A stretch of DNA of 64,000 nucleotides from Piezodorus guildinii (Eukaryota > Arthropoda > Insecta > Hemiptera > Pentatomidae), in contig CM041295.1 of the NCBI GenBank assembly GCA_023052935.1, forward strand, positions 167,702,366-167,766,365, read 5' to 3'. The notes under the pieces are model-generated. The model saw only the letters and a program-made list of their open reading frames with translations, was not told the origin of the DNA and searched no databases. The stretch's first letter is position 1. The number at the start of each line of letters is the position of its first letter. This document shows, piece by piece, positions 45,858 to 57,886 of this stretch. A program made the position numbers and the translations under genes.

Positions 45858-46586
45858 AATTTTTGCCAGTAGTTAGGAACTTATTAGAGGATTATTTTCT
45901 CAAAAGTCCCACTCCTCACCCTTGTGTCCCCCCGCTAGCCCCCCTTGAACTTCCGTTTCGGGGGTCTTTTAGTCGTTATCCATAAATTGGCTATTATTCG
46001 TTCGATATTAATGCGTAATGGGTCGTTTTATTTATCTATAAGCTTCAAAACATGTTATATAACATTTTTTCGTACAATTTATATTTCTGCTGCAATTTCC
46101 TAAAACATGCAAAATTTTCGAATTAAAATTCATATTTTATCTGGTTTTCTTGAAATAGAATTTTCATTTGAAGGTATACCTGAAACAATGTTACATAAAA
46201 TTTGTAGCGCAGTTCATACCCTATTATATTATGTCGCTAACTATATATATTTTTAGCCGGGAACCTACAGACAAGTATAAGTGCGCGCTGAGCACCTAAC
46301 TAACCCTAAACCGTTTTCGGATGTTACGGAATTGCTCACTGTATCTAGCTAAGTTATCATTGTTTCAGTTCCTTTTCTTTAGAACTGATAAAATATTATT
46401 AATAATGGTGTTCTAATTGTCGTATATAAATGTTGTTTTTTTAAATATAAAATCTATTTTAATAATTTTTTTTTAAGTCTGATTTTGCTTCTGACCTTTA
46501 TATAGAAGACTATTTTATCATCATTTAACCATACAACCGTGGGTAAACGGTAGTTGGGGTGTTTTAGATCAACAATTCTAGAAATA
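45858..46586 (-). repeat. repeat Y, minus copy
   Basis: Part of the P2 right arm extended inward. Reverse complement of the direct copy at 47980-48697, including GGCTAGCGGGG and GGGTGAGGAGTGG on the minus strand. Confidence 0.8.
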
Positions 46587-47990
46587 ATGAAGTAGGGTTT
46601 GGTGGAAGGTTTCCTTTAAACAATTTTTATTCGTTTCCTTTCTTAAAATAAATAAATAAAATTGTTAATAGTAGATCTTGAATATTTTTACTTTTCAAAT
46701 AATCAAGTTTACTAATAATAAATACCAATAGTTGCTTGTTCAGAAATTCTAAATAAAAAATTCGTCTGAGTAGCGGTCAAGAAAATGCAAATAAAATGTC
46801 TTGACTATTTATTGCCAACGTTTCTAGCTAGGTCATATTGTACAGTAGGTTTGGTGTTTCTCGCTTTGTACCTTGAGGTAATCTGATGAAGACCTACAAC
46901 AAGGACCTACATACGTTGGCAATAAATAGTTAAGACTACTGCAATAAACAATTTTAACCGCCACTCGGACTGTCGAAAATAAGAGAAGATACATCATGCA
47001 ATTTAGCATCGAGATCATTACCATGATTTAAGGCCTATTGATAAAGGTGGGGCATATAAAATGACACAGAGTGATGTTAGTGAGTTTGATGCTCAGGCAA
47101 TTCTTCAAAGGGGAAATAGCAAATACGTATTGTGAATATATTTTATCTCACTATGAATGCAACTCTGCTTTTCAAGAATATCTTGAAAACCGAACTACAA
47201 ACAATTTAGAGTCCCAAAGGTAAATCATTCTTGTAATATGTATTTTGAAAAAATACAGTGTACCATCACTTGTGGAAAACCATATACTAAGAAAACTTGT
47301 TACGAGTAGGTGATAATAATAAATACGCTTTAGATAATAATCAAATGAAAAGATAAATCCTACCTCCTGAACAGTGCTAGGAATTAGATATAATAAATTC
47401 TGCATTAAAACATTGCCCAAGGAGAGCTATGAAGAGGTAGTTAAACAATCGGACACAATTTTGTCAACTTCCCAGTCATTCCAACACTAAAGAAATAGGG
47501 ATTTATTTTTATGAAGGGTGAGATCATTGGGGTGGCGATCATAAAAGATAAACTTACCACAAATGAAGTTTAATGAGTATAATTACAGTAACAGAAATAG
47601 GTTACCAATTAGCAAAGTTTGAATAGATATCAGTCGATATAAGATGGTGCAGGAGAGAAGAACATACTGTAACTTCTTCAAACCTATTTACAACGAATAA
47701 TTTGTTTCATAAAGAACTTTCTGCTCCAAATCTGTTTGTGGAAGTAAAGTTACAAGTTTTCTTTCAACAACTATATCTGACTATTGAAGCGAATCCGTAT
47801 CATTAATGATCATTGGGTACAATCCAAGACAAAAATAATAATAATAATGTAAACATTGATCAATAAATGTGTAGGTATTTAAAAAAATAATCCAATGGAT
47901 TGCGATTAACAGTAAATCATTTTTTTGTTTAAAATTTCTGGAAAAATCTATACCACGATCCAATATGAATAAGACGACAATTATTTCTAG
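46058..47990. repeat. palindrome P2, right arm (1.93 kb), carries the empty Jockey A site
   Basis: Reverse complement of 30899-32150 plus 44275-44958 taken together; TTCAGAAATTCT at 46739-46750 is the single, unduplicated target. The open frames at 46833-47024, 47172-47420 and 47781-48014 mirror those of the left arm and show no known motif. Confidence 0.95.
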
Positions 47991-48697
47991 AATTGTTGAT
48001 CTAAAACACCTCAACTACCGTTTACCCACTCAATACTCGGTTGTTTAATAGTTATTGAATAATAGAATAGTCTTCTATATAAATATATTTTATATTTAAA
48101 AAATAAAACATTAATATACTAATATCAATTAGAACACCATTATTAATAATGTTTTATCAGTTCTAAAGAAAAGGAACTGAAACAATGATAACTTAACTAG
48201 ATACAGCGAGCAATTTCGTTACATCCGAAAACGGTTTAGGGCTAGTTTGGTGTCGAGCGCGCACTAATACTTAGTTGTCTGTAGGTTCCCGGTCTAAAAA
48301 AATATAAAGTTTGGGACATAATATAAAAGGGTAGGAACTGCGCTACAAAATGTATGTAACATTGTTTCGGATATAACTTCAAATAAAAATTCTATTTCCG
48401 AGAAAACCAGATAAAATATGAATTTTAATTCGAACATTTAGCATTATTTGGAAATCGCGGCGAAAATATAAGTTGTAAGAAAAAATGTTATATAACATGT
48501 TTTAAGCCTTATGGATAAATAAATAAAACGACACATTACGCATTAATATCGAACGAATAATAGCCATGTTAATGATAATGACTAACAGACTCCCGGAACG
48601 GATGTTCAAGGGGAGCTAGCGGGGAGAGCACAAGGGTGAGGGGTGGAGACTTTTGAGAAAATACTCCTCTAATTAGGTCCTAACAACTGGCAAAAAA
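47980..48697 (+). repeat. repeat Y, third copy (plus)
   Basis: Starts ATTATTTCTAGAATTGTTGA at the P2 edge and parallels 44426-44958, then continues through GTTATATAACATGTTTTAAG and AAGGGGAGCTAGCGGGG. More divergent from the two other copies than they are from each other. Confidence 0.8.
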
Positions 48698-49584
48698 TCA
48701 TGTTGTCTCTAATTTCTTCCCACACAAAAACTTCATTGCCTACCCAGTATAAGTAGACTGGTGGTCTATCTACGCTACTCCGAGAAAAGAAAAATCTAAT
48801 ATTTTATCTTACTAATATTTCAATTTATCCTGATTTTGTAGAGAGAAAATATATTTAGGTCACCTTTCCTTCCAATATTTCAGAAAAAGGTGCCCATGGT
48901 TTCATTAATACCATTTCAGAAACTGACATAAAAATGTTTAACATATCTTGGCCTTAAATGTGGATAATTATAGCGTCTTATCGGAATTATTATTAGAACT
49001 ACAGGTGCTTACATTTTGAATAAATTCATGAATAAACATCAAAAGCTAATAATTTATTTTACGTTAAATACTTACTAAACCGATAAAATACTTGCTCTGT
49101 TTTTTGTTGTTTTATTGTTTCTTTTTCTAAACATTTTTCCGTATTTTTGGAAAGCTTAGTAACTTTTATTCTAACTATAAGAAATAAATATTTTTAGAAT
49201 TGTGCTGATTCGTTGGTTCCATTATTACCTGGTAATAAAGCTGCTGACATTCCATTAATTAGTGTCTTGGAAGTAGGGAAATAGGTACTATTTACGAAAC
49301 AATATTTTATCACTTCATTTAAATTTGTTAAAGGTTTCATTGCCAGTATTTTCCTGTCTACCTTGTGCTGAATTCAGTTTAGGATTGGAGACTGATTTAA
49401 AATGTCTTGTAAGCAGTTTAGCCCATTAAATAATTATCTAATCAATTCTTTTACTGCGTCTTACATAACCTCCCTCCAATTATAAATTTGGATAGATATG
49501 TATATATTTTATCTTTCTTTTTCCTTTATGGTAAACCCATAAAGAGATAGTTTATTCATAATTATGAATAAATGTCCCATGCCT
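48698..49584. other. AT-rich DNA, nothing recognised
   Basis: No coding motif, tRNA-like box or internal repeat seen. Confidence 0.5.
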
Positions 49585-49782
49585 ACATGTGACTCCATAC
49601 GCCTATTTTTGTGAGTAACCACTTGTTGGGTGATGGGTCTCATCTACCCGGCGGGGCGGAGAGGCTGTGAATGAATCATCATTTAATTAAATGTTTGAAA
49701 AAGTCCCTCTGGGACTGGTTTCGAACTCATCACCTTTGGCGTGGGAGACTAGCGTGCTAGCCACTCAGATACGGGTCCCCCC
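49585..49782 (-). repeat. SINE (family 2)
   Basis: On the minus strand: ACCCGTATCTGAGTGGCTAG (A box region), GATGAGTTCGAAACC (B box region), TTTTTCAAACATTTAATTAA, GATTCATTCACAGCCTCTCC and ACTCACAAAAATAGGCG. Same body as 28530-28816. A (TA)n-(TG)n tract (49783-49834) abuts its 5' end. Confidence 0.8.
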
Positions 49783-49822
<40 letters not shown>

Positions 49823-49834
49823 TGTGTGTGTGTG
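49783..49834. repeat. (TA)n-(TG)n microsatellite
   Basis: Compound tract with one TT interruption. Confidence 0.9.
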
Positions 49835-50624
49835 TATTTATATTTATAAAATTATATCTTTATTGTTGGTTTCCGCTAACTCCCAAACCACGCGACGGAT
49901 TTTGATACAGTTTTTACTATGATTAGGGGCAATTTTTCCTGAAGATTTATAATTAAAATACATTGAAATTAAGTTTTTCTTTGTATGGGATGATTAACTT
50001 TTCTGTAATCAAATCTTCAAAAAAATTATTCCTGAATTATGAGTAGTAAGTAATATAGGCGTATAAGTACCATTGGAAAGTACTAGATTTCAGACAAGTT
50101 AATATGCTTTAAAATAAGTCATACAAGTTAATAGTAAGTTGTAAGCTCAGAAACTTATGAACATATGTTGTTTGTAATGTTTTGATGAGGGAGGTTTATG
50201 GTTATTCAGTGTTGCTATCGAACAGTTTCGTACAAGTTACATTAAACTACAATACAATCTTGAGTACTGTATGGAAGTACTCAAGATTGTAGATAAAATA
50301 TTATTTACCAAATCGTAGGCATATATTACGTAAGTATATCCAGGTATATCTAGTATATTCATATATGTTATTGAAATTAATAGATTTAGTTTCTATATGT
50401 CTTAAAATGAAGATTTATATGATACAGGTAAAAAGCGAGTGATTAACCAAATAGAATCTTATCCCATTATACGAGGTCTTAAATCGTAAGAAAAAAAAAA
50501 AAAACTTGTAGAATTAATTGCATAACTCCTTTATCCAATCATCTTTTTAATTCTTTATTAGACATATGATATAAAAAATATTAAATAATATATTGTAAAT
50601 AAATGGTTAATAGCTGTTGTGTTC
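49835..50624. other. unassigned; possible dispersed-repeat scraps
   Basis: ACTCCCAAACCACGCGACGG near 49884 and AATATAGGCGTATAAGTACC near 50052 resemble text found in dispersed repeats; the second parallels the ATATAGATGTATAATATACC block of R-hp. No gene recognised. Confidence 0.35.
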
Positions 50625-50815
50625 TCTGTAAAGTGGGTACTCGACAACTGGGAAAAAAACCTGGCAGTTGAGCGTGATCTCAGCTAAAAACTCAAAAAAA
50701 ACAACTTGCATGGCTGTTGTCCTAGAAACAGTATGAATGAATCTCTTGTTTACGAACTGAACCCAAGACCTTCATGGCTAGCAGAGTTACAGGTAGTATT
50801 TCTTTATTGATTTCA
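50625..50815 (+). repeat. SINE body (family 1)
   Basis: GTGGGTACTCGACAACTGGG, AACCTGGCAGTTGAGCGTG and GACCTTCATGGCTAGCAGAG follow the order of the body at 28260-28420. Head absent. Confidence 0.65.
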
Positions 50816-51107
50816 TGTTTTATATATCTTTTATTATTATATATTTTTTGTATTAAGCTCAAATATTACTGAATGTAATATGAAAAAAAGAGAAGTGGTA
50901 AAATAATAAACCATTAATTATGAATAGATTTGATAATATTAAATATTTTGGTGAAAAAAATTGTTTTCCTCAATTATTTGTACCACCAATTTCAACCCGA
51001 CGTAAATTTAGGCATTATCTGTAAAATCATTAGGGCTATCTGCGACTAGGTTAAAGAATTATCCATATAATTTTGAGTCTTTATATGAAATAAAATCGAT
51101 TATATTT
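50816..51107. other. AT-rich, nothing recognised
   Basis: No motif seen. Confidence 0.5.
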
Positions 51108-52045
51108 TTGCTATCACTTACCTATACATGAAATATATAGTAAGTGAAAGTATTGCGATCGTGATAATTTTTTAATTCCATTTTTCAAAGGAAATATACG
51201 TTTTAGGGTCCCTTTGAGTCCAAATAACTAAGTCCCGCCAAATAGATGTTTGTGTGTGTGTGGTAAGTCTAGCGCCTTAACGAAAAGTCGTACGAAACTG
51301 ATAATTCATATTTGAGACAAATATAGAAACGAGATTTTACAGCAACTTTTTTTTTTTTAAATCAGCTGACTGGAAGATCTACTTTATACCCTGCATTTTG
51401 CACCTTATTACGATTTTCTCAAAAACGGCTTTAACAATTTTGATTAAACTCGCTGTATCGATGTAAAATTTAATTGGTTTTAATACGATGTAAGTTCCAT
51501 TCTGATTGAAATAGTCTGACGGGTTTTAAATGCCGATAGTGTAAATTTTCCCGCCTTTAAAGTACCTTTAATTTTATAAATTCAGACAAATCACCCATAC
51601 AATCTTATCAGGATTGATAAAAAGCGGCTAAATATAAAAGTTGAACGAATTTTATATCCTACCCAAGCAGAAATATTTTGTTGATATAATTTTGTTTTGT
51701 TTTTAACCTAACAGCAACATTGACGTATAGTAGTAATCTTTAGCTTTCCAATGGCATATATTGGAAAGTTAAAGATTTTAGAAAAAAATATTATCTTATA
51801 TACAAGATTTTAAAATGTAATGGAAATTGACGAAAAGGGTATAAACTTATCACTAATAATTATACGTAACAATTAAATATTGTTGTATTATTTAATCTAA
51901 AACATATGTTTCCTACGAAACTAAATACAATTCTTTAAACCTTTTTGAACTCTTATTTATTAGTTAATAAATTGATCTTAAGAACCGAGATAATTGAAAG
52001 TCTTGTGTTGCCCGCACTAGATTTTTATCAATCGATTTGTTTTAT
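51108..52045 (+). repeat. dispersed repeat R-hp, full-length copy
   Basis: Hairpin end TATCACTTACCTATACATGA / TATAGTAAGTGAAAG, AGTCCCGCCAAATAGATG with a short TG run, ACGATTTTCTCAAAAACGGC, and 3' end CTTGTGTTGCCCGCACTAG. Noncoding. Confidence 0.75.
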
Positions 52046-52889
52046 AAATATAAAAAATATTAAAAACTGGGTGCACTAATGGTTTGGTAAAAGATTGGGT
52101 GGTTTACTGTTGACAATATTCAAAGTCCTGGTTGTGCAGAAGGAAGGAGGTCGCTGACGAAGCATGACAACTAAAGATAAGCGAAGCCATTAATCTTGTC
52201 CTACGCAAAAAAAAAAAAAAAAACGCCATTTAACGGCTTCTGAGATTTGTAGCTAACCCTAAACGGTTCTTATTGAGCGGGTCAACTCTAAAAATGTCAT
52301 ACCGAGGCGTCAGGGTATCTTGGCCTTAGTTATCTAGGCAAGAAAAAAATTTAGCTTATTTGACACGATCGATCGATCAAAATTGGATTCATACTAAAAA
52401 GGTTCTTCACATTTAACTGAAACGTTTAGGATATACAAAAGATATATTTCTTTTTTAAACTGACTTATTATGAATTTTATTATACCTCACAAAATATTCT
52501 ACCAAAAGACGACAAATAAAGATTAAGACTGTATAAAAAGCTTATCTAAAGTTGAGGGATTCTTAGCATTCCCATGGGTTGGATTGCTATCTCAAAGGTG
52601 GGGCAAGTGGAAAAAGATGGGCAAAACTTTTAGAACTGGGTTGTGAAAATTGGATCGTGAATTCATTTTGTTTGATTAAGATTAAAAAAGAAAGAAGCAT
52701 TTTTTATTCAATGTCTTTTATTTTGTTTGTTTACGCTTCGGGGATACTTTTTACCCCTTTTCTGGTCGAGTGCTGACCAAGCCATTGAAAAACATAAAAA
52801 CTGAAAAAATAAGAAAATCTTCTAAAACTGTTTTGATTTAATTTAAAATTAAAATAAAAGCCCTTTTTTGTCATACATATACCGGATAG
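52046..52889. other. unassigned AT-rich DNA
   Basis: A-run near 52208-52223. An open frame of 65 codons at 52579 has no recognised motif. Confidence 0.45.
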
Positions 52890-53165
52890 AGCATGTACAT
52901 ATGAAATCATATTTAATTTAAAGGTTAAATAACTTTCAGGGAGTATGAAAGATAACTAGAAACCCCCTTACTACCTCGGGGGTGACCTAGCCCTGTAACC
53001 CAATCCCTATATCCTCACTGGTATTAAGTTAAAGGGCTGCTAAAGGTTGCATTGCCACTCATACTCAGATGATGAGTGAGCCAAATGTACATTTATAAAT
53101 TTTTCAAAAGATCGCAAAGCCACTGTTGTTTGAATCTTCGAGAATCAAGAGTAATGATTGGAGTT
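52890..53165 (-). pseudogene. Jockey 3'-terminal fragment
   Basis: On the minus strand RRFKQQWLCDLL (about 53110-53150) matches the C-terminal RRLKRQWPRDLL of Jockey B; a 3' UTR-like stretch follows to about 52890. Both coding upstream and tail are missing or decayed. Confidence 0.5.
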
Positions 53166-53767
53166 TTACAATTTAAATGGTGTCAAGTCTTTAAATTATG
53201 AAATATCGAGTTTGGGGTGTAGGATATCCTTATTAAAGTAAATTACTTTATAATTAAATCCATTAACCGATTAATGAGATTGCTTTTAAACATCTTTGTA
53301 TTCATAAAGATTAGGTAAAATATTGAAGGTAGAATTAACAACAAATATTTGAAGATAGAATTAACTTTAAAATTACAATAGAAAAATTTTTATATTTATT
53401 GACATCCAGTGTTTGGCTTTGGAAATTATGAAATCTTCAGCAATGTTTTAGGCAGAAAAATCTATTCAAAAGACAATGGGAGATTGAAATGAATAAAAAG
53501 TTTCCCCCTAATTATCGTTATGAAATCATTTCACATGAATTGTATTAAAAACAATGGGCTGTCAAAATTAATCCAGCGCTGGTATTTTATCTTATTTTTC
53601 TGCAACGTTTCAGCTCTTATTAAATTCACTGATCAGGCAACTATTCGCTCAACAAAAGCGGCCACTTCTCTCAGCCCTATTATCTTTCTGTCCAACACAA
53701 AAAGTACGAGTGTGGGAAAGATTGCACATTCCTCAATTTTTACAAAGATAATTGCAAATATTTTGAT
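53166..53767. other. AT-rich, nothing recognised
   Basis: A 107-codon frame (53520-53843, plus) overlaps the next repeat and shows no family motif; not supported as a gene. Confidence 0.45.
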
Positions 53768-54625
53768 TTTTAAAATATCTGGTGCGCACAACACACTACT
53801 TTTAGGTACTACTGTTGTTAAAATCGATTTAAATTTTAAATAAAGTTAAAGTGCAAAAAAGTTTAAAGAATTACATTCAGTTTCGTTTGGAAAATATGTA
53901 TTAGATTAAATAACATAACAGTATAAAATTGCAAAATACAACAATCATATTCGTCACTTTACATTACATGTATTAATTTTTTTTCTAAAATTGTTAGTTT
54001 TTCAACGGTTTATTATACATCTATATTCTTTTGTTCGGAAAAAAAATACATAAAAAATTATTTTTGCTCTTTTGTCATTTAGTTGGTTATTAAATTCATT
54101 CGACTTGTATATTTATTCGTTTTTTTTTTATCTATTCTAATATGATGTTATGTTTCATTTCTTCGAATCTACGAAATTAAAGGCACTGTAGAGGAAGAAA
54201 ATTTAATGTATCAGAATTTAAGTCCTGTCAGACTATTTCAATCAGAATGAAACCTATATATCAAACCACATTAAATTTAACATCAATATCGCGATTTTGA
54301 TCAAAATCGTTAGAGCCGTTTTTGACAAAATCGTGAAAAGGTGCAAAAAGAGTGGTATAAAGTAACACTTCCGGTCTACCGATTTCGGCGAAAAAGTTGA
54401 AGTAAATAGTTGTCTTAAATATGAAATTACAATTTCAGTTGACTTTTCGTTTTCCCTCTTACCCTCCACGCACACACATACCTTTTCGCGCTCATTGGTT
54501 ATTTGGACTCAAGGCACCCTAAAAAGTGTATTTCCGATCAAACTAGAATTCGAAAATTTTTACGATTGCAATTATTTCCGTTACTATATATTTCAAATAT
54601 AGGTAAGTGAAAGTAATAAAACTAA
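53768..54625 (-). repeat. dispersed repeat R-hp, full-length minus copy
   Basis: Reads on the plus strand CTGGTGCGCACAACACAC at its 3' end and ATATTTCAAATATAGGTAAGTGAAAG at its hairpin end in two parts; between lie the complements of the CTCAAAAACGGCT and ATATAGATGTATAATA blocks. Confidence 0.75.
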
Positions 54626-55150
54626 GCAAGTAGTAAAGCAGATTACAAGAATGTTTTAACTTAAAACATTAAACAAAAACGTTAGAAATAAGTAAATCTA
54701 TTTGCTATATTATATATTATTTTTCTCCATACAAGTTACAAAAAAAAAAACAACAGAATGTAATATATATTAGGATATAGCATAACTGGAAAATTGAAAA
54801 AATATGGTACAAGTATCTCTGCCAACAGTTTCCACACCTCAGAAACTAAGCTGAAAGAAGGCGTATTTGTCGGACATTACATGAGAAAAATGAAGTTTGA
54901 CGTTAACTTTGAATCCTATATTAAATGAGAATAAAAAAAAAGATGGATATCATTCAAGCAAGTTGTTAAAGAGTTCTTGGGAAATGAAAAATATATTTCT
55001 ATTGCAGTTAGGATTTAAATTAAATTAAGGTTTTTTGATTAGCCTTAAAGTGAAGAGCGACGTGAGCTTTTTCATCAGGAAATTAAAATAATGAAAAAAA
55101 CGCTACCAGGACCGCTGGAACACTAACATGATGGGGGACTACTGTACTAA
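54626..55150. other. AT-rich, nothing recognised
   Basis: A-run near 54740. No motif. Confidence 0.5.
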
Positions 55151-55450
55151 ATTGTAGATGGATTTATTTTTTATTCGATATTCGAAAGTTTCGAGTAACA
55201 GATGATTTATTCGTTGTTCGAAAGTTTCAAATAACAGATGATTTATTCGTCATTCGAAAGTTTCGAATAAATTGTAGATAGATTTATCCGTTATTCGAAA
55301 GTTTCGAATAAAATGTTGATAGATTTATTCGTTATTCGAATAAATTGTAGATAGATTTATTCGTTATTCGAAAGTTTCGAATAAATTGTTGATAGATATA
55401 TTTGTTATTCGAATAAATTGTAGATAGATTTATTCGTTATTCGTTATCTA
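55151..55450 (+). repeat. minisatellite of ~41-bp hairpin-forming units
   Basis: About seven irregular repeats of TTGTAGATAGATTTATTCG followed by TTATTCGAAAGTTTCGAATA. The second part is a near-perfect inverted repeat with a three-base loop. Some units lack the middle, so lengths vary. Confidence 0.9.
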
Positions 55451-55455
55451 TAGAT

Positions 55456-56591
55456 AAATTTTGCCCAACTCTGGTCTGAATGGTTGGAGTGCTGTGTAAG
55501 TTACCACAGGTAATGTTCTAGGACCACTGTTGTTCTTGGGTCACATCTATGTCATAGCTCACATCTTCAGATAGTGCAGAGTGATATGTTAGCGGATGAC
55601 GTATGCATTTGGGCTTCTGCGTTGCCCGAAAACGTAGTCTCCACCTTTCAGCTGATAGACAAACACTCAAAAAGAAAATCGATTCTAAACAACCACTAAT
55701 AGACTTAACCTTAGGAGCAGAAAATCACCAGCCCTAAACTGGTGGTGAATACTAAAAAAGGACGTTGTTCTTCCTCCGCTGATTATACTTGAACAAGTTA
55801 TCCCGCGTTGTAACAAGATGAAAGTCATAGGTTTAATAATCAACAACTCCTTGTCTTGGCATGACTACGCTAGTCTACCTGTAAGCAGAGTCCATGGTGT
55901 TATGCATTCCCTCTCACAGTGGAAACATCTGTTGCCAACCGAGGTTAAGAGGAAGATAGTGTCAGCTCTTATATGTCCTCATGTGTTGTATAGTGACTGG
56001 TATACCTAAACATATCTGGCTCTGAGGATGGTAGAATCCAAAGAGATCTCAACACCGCTATCCGATTTATCTTCTTGCTAAAAGAGATGAACACATAACT
56101 GCATTTATGAAAGAGTTAGGCTGACTCTGTTAAAGAATATAGCCGAATCGATCTAATGCACCTAGCAAGTAAAGTACTAGGTTAAAGAGTTCCAGAGGCT
56201 CCTAGAAGCGAAATTGTCTAGTTACAAAGCAAGAGGATCCCAATAGGCTTCTGGTGGTTATCAGGTTTGCATTTTCCTTTCCCAGGGCATGCTTTTGACT
56301 ATTTCTAGGGGGAGACCTTGAAGCTGTCAGCAGATCAGTTGATATTTCTTACCTTTCTCGTTCCTAATATACCTTTTACCTCATTATGTCTTTTCTTTAT
56401 CTCTTGCAACAGGGTTTTTCTTCATATTATTGCAAGATTGAAAAAAAAAAATTAAAATAGATTCTATATTATGTATTCCTATAAATCATATAAGAATTAT
56501 TTTATGTGTTAAAAATCTGTTGTGACTGGCACATTTGTAAGATAAATATTTCATTAACTTGACTGTAAGAAAAGGGCTCAGGCCTTAGACA

Positions 56592-56598
<7 letters not shown>
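55456..56598 (+). pseudogene. second copy of the 4-7 kb LINE, RT end only
   Basis: Starts within RT motif B (VLGPLLF-like text near 55515) and keeps MLADDVCIWASALPE near 55590, where the catalytic box is degraded. MKVIGLIINNSLSWHDYASL (55818-) parallels MKLLGVIINTSLSWRDHAGL of the first copy, then RVHGVMHSLSQWKHLLP. Many stops and indels. Ends CTGTAAGAAAAGGGCTCAGG, followed by a CT tract instead of TCTAA units. Confidence 0.8.
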
Positions 56599-56685
<87 letters not shown>

Positions 56686-56702
56686 TTTTTTTTTTTTTTT
56701 CC
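56599..56702. repeat. (CT)n-(TA)n-(T)n tract
   Basis: Compound simple repeat at the LINE 3' end. Confidence 0.95.
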
Positions 56703-56839
56703 TCCACAATACCAAGTTGAATTAAATGTGTAGTAAAGGCATTTCCCCAAATCAAGCAAAATATGACCCATAAAATACCTCACGACTTAAAAGTTTACAT
56801 ACAAATATTTCTTAAGTTGAGCCACTGCATGGGATAATT

Positions 56840-57535
56840 GTATATTCTATCGGTAATTAAGAATAATTCTGGGGTAACGAAGTTGATTAACTTTTTTTAA
56901 TGACAGGACTATCACAAGCCCCTCCCCTCTCCCAGCATTTCTCATGTGAATTCTTATCTCATAATTTATGTCATTATCATTATGACATGTAGAACAGAGG
57001 ATGGATTTATTTGTCTTCAGATTTACCATATTTAAAGAATATTAATACAAAGCCAATCGATTGCAAATGAAAATTGGCCAGCTCATAAAAACTTCAGTCC
57101 AAGATTTTTCTGTATACAATAAGTTGTATGGTCAGCGAAGAGAATTATTCTACCAAAGGCTGCCTCCAAAAAACAAATATCATTTATATACAATAAAAAC
57201 AGCAGTGGCCCCAATGTACAATATTTCCCTGAATTACCCTGTAAAAAATTGGAAATACCCCATGGTTTTTGTTTTCAATTGATACATACTGAATTCTATT
57301 CTATAAGTAATCATTGAACCATTCCAGGACTCCTCCACTTGCATCCAATTTCCTAATTTTGGCTAAAAATATATCTCTGTCGATGCTATCAAAAGCTAAT
57401 GCCAAATCCATAAAAACTCATAAAACACTACAAACATAAGAAGTTAAATCTAATAAGGCATCCTCCATTACCTTACTCCAGCTAAAGCTATGCTGTTTAC
57501 GACTAATTAAGTTGTTTGTACACGAAAAAAAAATT
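56840..57535 (-). pseudogene. LINE reverse transcriptase remnant, third type
   Basis: On the minus strand SRKQHSFSWSKV is followed by MDLALAFDSIDRDIFLAKIR (motif A), KLDASGGVLEWFNDYL, PLLFLLY in a shifted frame (motif B end), NDICFLEAA and ILFADHTTY, where motif C FADD is changed to FADH. VNLKTNKSILCS follows about 56995, resembling the post-catalytic block. Stops and frameshifts throughout. Clade undetermined. It lies about 200 bp beyond the 3' end of the host gene. Confidence 0.75.
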
Positions 57536-57639
57536 ATAATTAAATAACTATATATAATTTTGTTTCAACATTAATCAAAATATACGAAAGGATAAAGGCT
57601 CATAGATGCAGCATAAATCAAATAACACTTTCAAACTAT

Positions 57640-57645
57640 TTTATT
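57640..57645 (-). terminator. polyadenylation signal of the host gene
   Basis: AATAAA on the minus strand, about 77 bases after the stop codon; T-rich text follows. Confidence 0.6.
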
Positions 57646-57721
57646 TTATAAACAGTACAAAATAAAAAAAAGAAATGAGGAGCAAATAAACAACGTAACA
57701 AATATAAACAAACTTTGGAAA

Positions 57722-57886
57722 CTAAATTATATAAGACTTGTAAACAGCCAATGCAGGGCTAATATGAGACCACTTAGGAAACTTTTTGAGAAATTTATTA
57801 AAATCAGATAAATAATATTTATCATGATGAAAATATAGACTGTAAACTTCAATTTTTATCATTGAATCTGGAGAATCTTTTAATGC
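57722..57886 (-). CDS. last coding exon, ERMP1-like gene
   Basis: The minus strand has a strong acceptor (about 10 T, CTTTTTCAG) at 57887-57895 and then 54 codons from ALKDSPDSMIKIEVYSLYFH to ALAVYKSYII and TAG (57722-57724). The text FNKFLKKFPKWSHISPA fits, from memory, the extreme C-terminus of the ER metallopeptidase 1 family, which ends in FxxFPxW then a short aromatic tail. The exon starts in phase 0, which suits the donor at 61626. ERMP1 is a multi-pass ER membrane protein with an M28 peptidase domain; the part seen is its lumenal C-terminal domain. Splice signals, phases and the 3' UTR support a real gene; the family name is less sure. Confidence 0.6.
   Translation of the reverse strand, partial: ALKDSPDSMIKIEVYSLYFHHDKYYLSDFNKFLKKFPKWSHISPALAVYKSYII

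Noticed and set aside
53520..53843. 107-codon plus-strand frame
   Set aside because: Its end lies in the 3' terminus of an R-hp copy; no family resemblance.
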